Shown piece after piece: positions 57,308-64,000 of a stretch of DNA of 64,000 nt. The DNA is from a bacterium (GTDB lineage Bacteria; Vulcanimicrobiota; JABDET01), in NCBI GenBank assembly GCA_021800275.1, contig JAJYZB010000001.1, positions 124,001 to 188,000 of the forward strand, given 5' to 3'. Position 1 is the stretch's first letter. Every line of letters begins with the position of its first letter. The position numbers and the translations under genes are program-made. Under the pieces are notes generated by a model. The model ran no database searches and was not told where the DNA came from. It saw only the letters and a program-made list of their open reading frames with translations.

Positions 57308-59869
57308 TTACCTTTCATCCACAATGCGCCTGAGTTTTCCGCTGCCTGGAACTCTCGGGAATGAGGCAGCAGGCTGAATCGAGATCTCCAGATCGAGAAT
57401 TTTTTCTTCTACGACCACTTCTTTGAGATCCGAATATCCTTCCAGGATCGCGGATCTGACAGCTTTTTCCTCCAGTCCGCTTTCACGAGAGATGCAGAGC
57501 CTCAGTTTCTCTTTTCCAGCCCTCTCTCCGGACTGCAGGAGGATCTGCAGTTCTCCTGTGTACTGGAACTCTTCTTCTAAAATTCGTTCGAATTTCGCGT
57601 AATTAAAAAACATGCTGCCAATTCTGAAAACATCCCCATGGCGTCCCAGGAGTTCGAATCTAGGGGTTTTTCTGCCGCAGGGGCAGGCTCCAGGGAGAAA
57701 ACGCGCCATATCACCGATCTCATACCTTTCTAATTTCTGACCTGCCCGAGCCAGTGAAGTCAGAACCACTCTTCCTGGTTCTCCGAGGGGGGCTGGCATA
57801 TCTTTTTCTAAATCTAAAATTTCCATGATTTGAAAGCTGCTGAAAAGATGATGAACACTTCCTTCACAGTAGGAACATTGAAATCCAATGGGTCCTGCGT
57901 CCACACTTCCATAAGCAGCAGATCGGATCCATTTCACTCCGAAAGTTTTCTTAAAATATTTTCTTTTCACTTCACTGAAATGTTCCCCTCCATAAAAGAT
58001 CTTTTCAACCACAGGATGTTTTTTTAAAAATACTTCATTCTGACCAAAAAGCTGAATAAGATAAGAGGGCATTCCTAAAAGCGTATTCACTTGATGGGCA
58101 GCGATCATTTCAGCCACCATTTTAGTATCAGGATGAGCCCCCATGGGAAATTGAACTGCTTTTAAATTTTCCAGCACAGAAAAAATGCTGACAAATCCTC
58201 CGTAAAGCCCTCCTGCATACAGTAAATTCATGCAGCGATCTTTTATGGGATCAAGCCCAGCGGCAAAAAGGCCGTCTGCCCCTGCTGCCATTTGAAGGTG
58301 ATATTCCTCATAACTGAAAATCGAAAGCTTGGGATCCCCGCTGCTCCCTCCGCTTTTAAAATACAAATGGGCATACTGAGGCTCCACTGCAGCTGCTTGA
58401 AACTCTGCTTTACTCATGACCTTGACTTTAGGAGGCTGGTGAGAAACTGAAGTCAACTCTGAAAAAGTGGAAATTCCGTCAGTTTTCTGATCCGACTGAA
58501 GGCTGGTTCTTCGAGCATATCTCTGCAGCGCATAAACCCCGTCATGAGGTTCTCCTGGATAACTGTCCAGCATCTGACCAACAGGGGTAATTCTGAGAAC
58601 TCCAGAGCTGACAAGGGCTTCACTAATTTCAGCTAAAGACTCAAGGCCGCAAGACAGCCCAACAGTTTGGAGGTAAAACCGAAAAGGGCGCAGCGATTCT
58701 AAAATCTTATTTCGTTTTATGGGTTTTACCCAGATCGTTCGAAATAAGGGGGATGCTCTTAAAGCGCTGGCGTGATCAATTAAAATTCTCCAGCTTTTAT
58801 CAGGAGTTTCGATCACTTCAGTTAAGCCAAGACAGGATTCCAGACGGCAGAGTTCTGTCACAGAAGTGATCTCCGCCTGTTCTTGAAGAGACGGAATTTT
58901 TGCGGGAATGGTCGGAGAAACTTTTTCAAGTTCTGCAGCAAACTGGTGAGCAAACCTTTTCAAAACTTCCTGATTCGATGTTTCTACATACACACACTGA
59001 GGGCTGGAACATGCCTCCTGATCCAGAAGACAGCAGTCTCTCGCAAGCCGTCCGATCTCCTCTTTATTTTCCAGACTTTCTAAAGCAAAATACGCGAATG
59101 AGATTTTAGGTCCCCAATCAATAAATCTGACAGAAGAAGGGGCAAGAGCTCGAATTCCTTCAATCCCTTCTTCCCCTCCCCATGCAGCAATTCCATCTGC
59201 ATAAGAGAGGATCTCTTTTAAGAGATCCTGCTCCCGCGAAGAGATACGACATGCAAACACTTTAGAAGAGATTGTTCCAGATTCATCTAAATCACCTAAA
59301 AATTTTAAAAAAAATTGAGCAAATAAACCATCAGAACCGCCGGTTTTGAGAAAATTAACATTCCCCGCTAAAAGCCCTTCAACAACAGACAAAGCTCCAA
59401 CGCTGAAGGAATTCGTTGGAGCTGTATGCACCAAAAATCCGAGAGGAGCCCATTTCTCAAAAATTGGAAGCCGTCTATCCGGACGAGAAAAATCAAAAGG
59501 GTTGTTAGTTCCAAGTTCTCTTTCCAGTTTCTGCTCTAATTTTTCTCGTTTCATAAACTCGGAGATTTCTTGAAAACTATTTGAAATGTCTAAACTCTCC
59601 ATCCCAAAATCTTCTGCCAGTGATCTGGATAAAAGAGCATAAATCTTTCCTTTTTTATCCCTCAGTTCCTGACTTAAAAGATCGCAGGCGCTCAACAGAT
59701 GAGACGTTTCCAGTCGAACCTGCAACCCGGCTTCAAGAACACTCGAAAGATTTTTGACAGCAGAGCGAAGCTCTAATTCATCCAGCCATTCCCCCTGCCA
59801 CAAATGCGGGTTAGCCCTCTCCTCTCCTATCCTCTCAACTCCTGAACCTAAACCCCTACAGGCTGTCAT
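57308..59869 (-). CDS. LuxC-type acyl-CoA/acyl-thioester reductase fused to PaaK/LuxE-like adenylate-forming ligase
   Basis: LuxC nucleophile region CLLDQEACSSPQCVYVE; C-terminal YFKSGGSSGDPKLSIFSYEEY...YGGEHFSE...RVPGSGKLRRIVDER. Confidence 0.8.
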   Translation of the reverse strand: MTACRGLGSGVERIGEERANPHLWQGEWLDELELRSAVKNLSSVLEAGLQVRLETSHLLSACDLLSQELRDKKGKIYALLSRSLAEDFGMESLDISNSFQEISEFMKREKLEQKLERELGTNNPFDFSRPDRRLPIFEKWAPLGFLVHTAPTNSFSVGALSVVEGLLAGNVNFLKTGGSDGLFAQFFLKFLGDLDESGTISSKVFACRISSREQDLLKEILSYADGIAAWGGEEGIEGIRALAPSSVRFIDWGPKISFAYFALESLENKEEIGRLARDCCLLDQEACSSPQCVYVETSNQEVLKRFAHQFAAELEKVSPTIPAKIPSLQEQAEITSVTELCRLESCLGLTEVIETPDKSWRILIDHASALRASPLFRTIWVKPIKRNKILESLRPFRFYLQTVGLSCGLESLAEISEALVSSGVLRITPVGQMLDSYPGEPHDGVYALQRYARRTSLQSDQKTDGISTFSELTSVSHQPPKVKVMSKAEFQAAAVEPQYAHLYFKSGGSSGDPKLSIFSYEEYHLQMAAGADGLFAAGLDPIKDRCMNLLYAGGLYGGFVSIFSVLENLKAVQFPMGAHPDTKMVAEMIAAHQVNTLLGMPSYLIQLFGQNEVFLKKHPVVEKIFYGGEHFSEVKRKYFKKTFGVKWIRSAAYGSVDAGPIGFQCSYCEGSVHHLFSSFQIMEILDLEKDMPAPLGEPGRVVLTSLARAGQKLERYEIGDMARFLPGACPCGRKTPRFELLGRHGDVFRIGSMFFNYAKFERILEEEFQYTGELQILLQSGERAGKEKLRLCISRESGLEEKAVRSAILEGYSDLKEVVVEEKILDLEISIQPAASFPRVPGSGKLRRIVDER

Positions 59870-61056
59870 ATTCCCCTCCTCTCTTTCCCCAGCATTTCTG
59901 CTGCAGTGACAGCGCAGCTTTTATTTTTCGAAATCCCTGCTCTTCCATGCACGACAAAATAAGGGGTTTTTAAAGGACAGGGGCAAGAGTCCCCTTCATG
60001 CCAGGACGCTAAATCTCCCATGAGAACACTGCAGGCAGGAACAGAGGTAACCACTGGAGTCACAAAATGAAGAAATCCTTTCAAACCAGGAGGAAGAGGT
60101 TCAAGAGTTTTCACGTCTCGAATAAAAACTTTAGACCAGATTGGAACATGAAATTCATGCTGCTCACATTCAATATAAGGGATGCTGTGTTCCACAGAAC
60201 CAAATCCATCCCGAATTCTGTGATCTGGAATTCCTAACTGTTCTGTGACCCTGTGATACAGTTCTCTTTTATCAATCTGCTCTTCAGCATACCCTTTCCA
60301 ACCCCCTCCTAAAAAGATAAGAGAGTCCGGAGAAAGTTCTAGAGGAGGGATCTCCAATTCTCTCATCCGCTCTAGAGTAAAATGAAGAAAAGCGGGAAAC
60401 CCGAAAATCCGCACAGGGAGTTTTTCTTTAGAATATTGAATCAGCTGCTCAATACAGCCAAACCGATCAAATTCATGGGATCCGCTGCCAGTCCGACGCA
60501 GAGCATAAAACAGATGATTCACGGGGGCATATTGGCAGAGAAAATTATCGGTATAAGCGGTTCCCAGTTTCAGGTCTGGCACAGGCTCATAAGAGTATAA
60601 AAGATAATTGGCAGGCTGCTGAGGAGTTGTCCATCCATAAAACTCAAAAATCCAGTCAATCATTCTCTGGGTTCCCCGCAGGGTCCAATCATCAAAAAAA
60701 AATTGAGATTTTTGTCCTGTTGTTCCAGAAGAAGTGGCATGAAGGACGATTTTATCTTTTGAAATTGAAAGCTCTTCATGAACTTTAAAATAATTTGCCA
60801 GAACAAATGGGACTTTAAAACAATCTTTGACAGTTTTCAAATGTTCAGGGGTAAATTCTCGAAACTCGATCAATTTTTTAAAAAATAAATTGTTCCGACT
60901 GTGCCACTGGACAATCTCTTTCATCCCTTCCACAAACAGCTCCTCAGAATGAGGGGTGATCTCATACGGAGTGTTCAGATCACACAGGGCTTGAACACTA
61001 TTTAAAGCCGAGGGATCAGGAACCTGAATCTTATTCATAATCTTTAAACACCTCAA
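59866..61056 (-). CDS. LuxE-like acyl-protein synthetase
   Basis: HATSSGTTGQKSQFFFDDWTLRGTQRM; C-terminal GRAGISKNKSCAVTAAEML; 4-bp overlap with LuxC fusion. Confidence 0.8.
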   Translation of the reverse strand: MRCLKIMNKIQVPDPSALNSVQALCDLNTPYEITPHSEELFVEGMKEIVQWHSRNNLFFKKLIEFREFTPEHLKTVKDCFKVPFVLANYFKVHEELSISKDKIVLHATSSGTTGQKSQFFFDDWTLRGTQRMIDWIFEFYGWTTPQQPANYLLYSYEPVPDLKLGTAYTDNFLCQYAPVNHLFYALRRTGSGSHEFDRFGCIEQLIQYSKEKLPVRIFGFPAFLHFTLERMRELEIPPLELSPDSLIFLGGGWKGYAEEQIDKRELYHRVTEQLGIPDHRIRDGFGSVEHSIPYIECEQHEFHVPIWSKVFIRDVKTLEPLPPGLKGFLHFVTPVVTSVPACSVLMGDLASWHEGDSCPCPLKTPYFVVHGRAGISKNKSCAVTAAEMLGKERRGI

Positions 61057-62182
61057 GGGTTTCTAAATACATGCCCTTCCATAAATTCACATATTGATCA
61101 ATATATGGCTTAAAAGCCTGTTCAATTTGAATTCCTCGAAAATTGAGAGGTTCCATGGTTCGGGTCATGACCACAAAATCATACGTTTTCCCTTTGACTT
61201 CTCTCATGGAAGGATAAAGAGCAGAGGGAAGAAACTGGGACCGCAGCATCACTTCCACTGCCTGCAGCCGATCCGCTCCAACCAGAACTTCCACGTACGA
61301 AACTCCAAGGCTGTGCAGCTCATCCAAAAGCGCAGGAATCACATCCTCAAGTTCCTGCATCTGGGGATTAAAAGAAATCAACGTGCAGTATCCATCAGAA
61401 TGATTAAAAAAAGCAAAAATTTCAATTTCCCCTTTTTCTTCTGCTAAAAGCAGATTTGGAGAATGGAATGGATAAAACTGACTGTAGGGATCAGTCACCT
61501 CTTTTTTAAAGCGGCGGAAAACATAATGAGGAGCAAAAATCGCTTCAAAAGAGGCTTCTCTCCGTTTTGAACGTTTGGAAAGTCCATTCACAGCCCCAGC
61601 GCTTTTTGGAATCTCAATTTCAGGCAGCCTTTCTTTCACCACTTTATACAGAGGAACCAATTTCTCCGGAATCTTTTCAATAGGAACCCTTGTGTCCAAA
61701 ACCCCTTGTTTAAATTTGACTAAAAGGGTTGTGGTTTCGTACGTTTTCAGTTTATGGGCATTAGGAAAGATCCCAAGAGGCAGATACCCTTCTCTCAAGC
61801 AGATCAATTGGGGTCCAATGCTCTGAGTTCGAGTGGTGGTATAAATTGAATTAAGAAACCCTTCCGGACCAATCATCCAATTTCCGTGCGATAAAAGCTG
61901 AGATCCAATTCCTGATTTTCGATAATCCGGATGAACCACAAGGGCAGCTGCTTTCCCTACTTTGTTCCCTCGATCCAGCTCAAAAACAATGGAGCCGACA
62001 ATCAAATCATTTTTTGAATCTCGCGCTGTCAGCCACAAGTAATCTTCAGATTGAACGGCTTCCGCCATTTTTTCAGGATCAGTCCCATAAACAATAGGAT
62101 AATCTCTGCCGTAAACTAAAAAATAAAGTTTTAAAAGTTCATCAGTATCTTTCAAAACTGCGGCCTGAATGTCAATTTTCAT
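61031..62182 (-). CDS. GNAT-family acyltransferase
   Basis: AAALVVHPDYRKSGIGSQLLSHG. Confidence 0.75.
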   Translation of the reverse strand: MKIDIQAAVLKDTDELLKLYFLVYGRDYPIVYGTDPEKMAEAVQSEDYLWLTARDSKNDLIVGSIVFELDRGNKVGKAAALVVHPDYRKSGIGSQLLSHGNWMIGPEGFLNSIYTTTRTQSIGPQLICLREGYLPLGIFPNAHKLKTYETTTLLVKFKQGVLDTRVPIEKIPEKLVPLYKVVKERLPEIEIPKSAGAVNGLSKRSKRREASFEAIFAPHYVFRRFKKEVTDPYSQFYPFHSPNLLLAEEKGEIEIFAFFNHSDGYCTLISFNPQMQELEDVIPALLDELHSLGVSYVEVLVGADRLQAVEVMLRSQFLPSALYPSMREVKGKTYDFVVMTRTMEPLNFRGIQIEQAFKPYIDQYVNLWKGMYLETLEVFKDYE

Positions 62183-62192
62183 AGAGCCCTTT

Positions 62193-63509
62193 TCATGCAG
62201 CCCTTTTCAGATCAGCTCTCTTAAACCCTTGGGAAAAAGCCAGAGAAAAAGCCGCCAGAATCACCACTGAGCTGCAAGATACCGCCAAACTTTTCACAGG
62301 AACATCTTCAATCAGGGCTCCTGTTAAAGCCATTGAAACCGGTAAAGAAGCCACAGTGATTAAATTCACCACAGCCATCACACCAGGCACATCCTGAGGT
62401 TCTGGAACACTTTGAAAAAAGTTCAAAATCATCACATTGGCAAAAGAGAGAAAAAAGCCGAGAATCCCCATAAACAAAGACCCCCAAAAAAGCCCTTTTG
62501 TAAAAGAAAAAGCTAGATAAGCTGCTCCAGTGAGAACGGCTGACAGAGTGATCTTTTTCCATGCAGCAGTCCCAGAAAATGAAAAAAATGAAAGAAGAAG
62601 GGTTCCTGCTAAAGTCCCAACTCCTAGAAAAACTTCGAGCGCTGCTAATCCAGCAATCCCTTTCCCATAAACATTTTTAGTGTACCACGGCATAAAAACC
62701 ATGATCGGAGCTAAAAAAAGATTAATCACAAGAAACCGTCCTAACATTCCTGAAATCACAGGCTCATTTTTCAATATCTGCAGAGTAGATTTAGGCGCAG
62801 GAGAAAGAATCCCCTTTCCAGCGACTGGAAGGACGGCTTCATTCTCTGTAATGGGTTCGCCAGATGCTGCAAGGGCTGTCTCAGGTTCTGGAAGGGGTGT
62901 TCCAATTTTCGTCTTGAGTTTAATCCCTGAAGCCAGAAGCGCTGAAAAAAGATAGCTGACTCCATTGGCGATAAGAAGACCCTCTAATCCAAGAGCTGAA
63001 TAAACAAGGGCAGAAGACAGGGGCCCAAGGACATTCCCAAAAGAAAAACAGGAATCCAGAAGAGCAGTCAGTTTATCCCTTTTTTCGCCCGGTGGAAGCA
63101 TCTCGACAGGCAGGCTCAAGATCGCGGGATTAAACAAAGCCCCTGCAGTGTTAGAGATAAAAATAGAAAGAAAAAGAAGCAGCAGAAGATCGACTGAAGT
63201 TTTGAGATAAAACACAGCCCCTCCTGCTGCCAGAAAAAGAAAACCCCGAAAAGCATCTGCCCCAATCACTGTCCGCAGCGCCCCTTTTTTCTCTATCCAT
63301 TTCCCAGAAGAAGTGGAAAGCAGCAAATGAGGCAGAGCGCTGATTCCAATAAACCAGGGGATCCATTTGGGGCTGAACTGAACAGTCAGCACCCAGATCA
63401 TCCCAATGGTCATCATTTTATCACAGGCTTGAGAGATCAGCTGCCCCCCAAAAACTTTCTGCGCATTGGAGTCATTGAGAATAAAGCTGTCTTTCTTAAA
63501 GCTGCCCAT
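62193..63509 (-). CDS. MFS transporter (enterobactin exporter/LplT-like)
   Basis: About 12 hydrophobic segments; GKWIEKKGALRTVIGADAFRGFLFL. Confidence 0.75.
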   Translation of the reverse strand: MGSFKKDSFILNDSNAQKVFGGQLISQACDKMMTIGMIWVLTVQFSPKWIPWFIGISALPHLLLSTSSGKWIEKKGALRTVIGADAFRGFLFLAAGGAVFYLKTSVDLLLLLFLSIFISNTAGALFNPAILSLPVEMLPPGEKRDKLTALLDSCFSFGNVLGPLSSALVYSALGLEGLLIANGVSYLFSALLASGIKLKTKIGTPLPEPETALAASGEPITENEAVLPVAGKGILSPAPKSTLQILKNEPVISGMLGRFLVINLFLAPIMVFMPWYTKNVYGKGIAGLAALEVFLGVGTLAGTLLLSFFSFSGTAAWKKITLSAVLTGAAYLAFSFTKGLFWGSLFMGILGFFLSFANVMILNFFQSVPEPQDVPGVMAVVNLITVASLPVSMALTGALIEDVPVKSLAVSCSSVVILAAFSLAFSQGFKRADLKRAA

Positions 63510-63635
63510 CCCCCACTATTTCAGGGATTCAACTGGTTCTCCTGTAAAAAAATAAAAGCAGATACTTCACTTAGACTTTCGACGTTTTCTAATCTCTGAC
63601 AGGCTAATGGACAGGAACCCTGGCAGTAAAATAGA

Positions 63636-63850
63636 TGAAATATAGTAATCCATTAAAATCATGAAATAACCATGAGATAGCTCTCAATCTTACAACTCAT
63701 GGGGAAGGCATAGAAGGAGCCAGAAGCGCAGCCGTAGAGTTAATACGCCTTTGGATTCAAGAAAAAAAAGCGAATGGGGAAGTAATTCCAGAGGATGTTT
63801 GTGACTGGTTTTTGGGGATGGCTTTCCCTCATGATCGCGATCCTCTTTAA
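63636..63850 (+). pseudogene. HicB-like ORF interrupted by in-frame TGA
   Basis: MKYSNPLKS*NNHEIALNLTTHGEGIEGARSAAVELIRLWIQEKKANGEVIPEDVCDWFLGMAFPHDRDPL*. Confidence 0.4.
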
Positions 63851-63916
63851 ACATTGCTGCAGGTTTTATCGGACAGTACTGAGTCAGCCATAGTGGTATA
63901 ATGAAAGAGATCGGCG

Positions 63917-64000
63917 ATGCAAAACAAAATAGAAAAACAGGAAAAGGGGAAATCAGCTTTAAAACAGAGGATTACTAGTGACCCCCATGAGCAGTCAAAA
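63917..64000 (+). CDS. Possible ORF running off the window (MQNKIEKQEKGKSALKQRITSDPHEQSK...)
   Basis: Open to the last base; no family recognised. Confidence 0.25.
   Translation, partial: MQNKIEKQEKGKSALKQRITSDPHEQSK

Noticed and set aside
57308-63509. Complete lux bioluminescence operon
   Set aside because: No luxA/luxB-like luciferase gene in or near the operon within the window

Overview
64 kb of chromosomal DNA from a diderm bacterium: a TonB-dependent receptor and an outer-membrane-like multi-strand cytochrome are present, together with SepF. No rRNA, tRNA or CRISPR array was recognised. Blocks in order: thiO/thiS tail; a signalling island (ABC-type substrate-binding protein, Cache/HAMP histidine kinase, soluble kinase, four receiver domains in three ORFs) next to a TonB receptor; acyl-CoA desaturase; three-subunit 4-hydroxybenzoyl-CoA-reductase-like molybdenum hydroxylase; DapA-like lyase and MfnB divergent from tryptophanase; nitronate monooxygenase, Crp/Fnr regulator, thioesterase, CopD; NarL-type two-component system; hemerythrin; CuA-like cupredoxin and c-type cytochrome; pilT-yggS-sepF; mazEF-like toxin-antitoxin (TA) pair; gnd-zwf-pgl; HD-GYP-like protein with an HN instead of HD; sulfotransferase/glycosyltransferase cluster; a 44.9-50.8 kb toxin-antitoxin and gene-remnant island; Sel1 protein; and a LuxC-ligase fusion/LuxE/GNAT/MFS operon without luciferase. 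Strongest new observations: (1) an identical 12-mer GACTCGATTCGA placed exactly 4 nt upstream of the -35 box of three unrelated TA-type loci, each with a 17-bp spacer, a dyad in the core promoter and an almost leaderless start; (2) 63-bp direct repeats (61/63 identical) flanking a GNAT-HTH cassette, which match the 3' end of the LuxC-ligase gene; (3) several previously uncalled gene remnants (Dps, XRE, AbiEii-like, PaaK-like, RDD, HicB-like); (4) the luciferase-free LuxC-ligase/LuxE operon. All family assignments come from reading motifs by eye; no database search was run.
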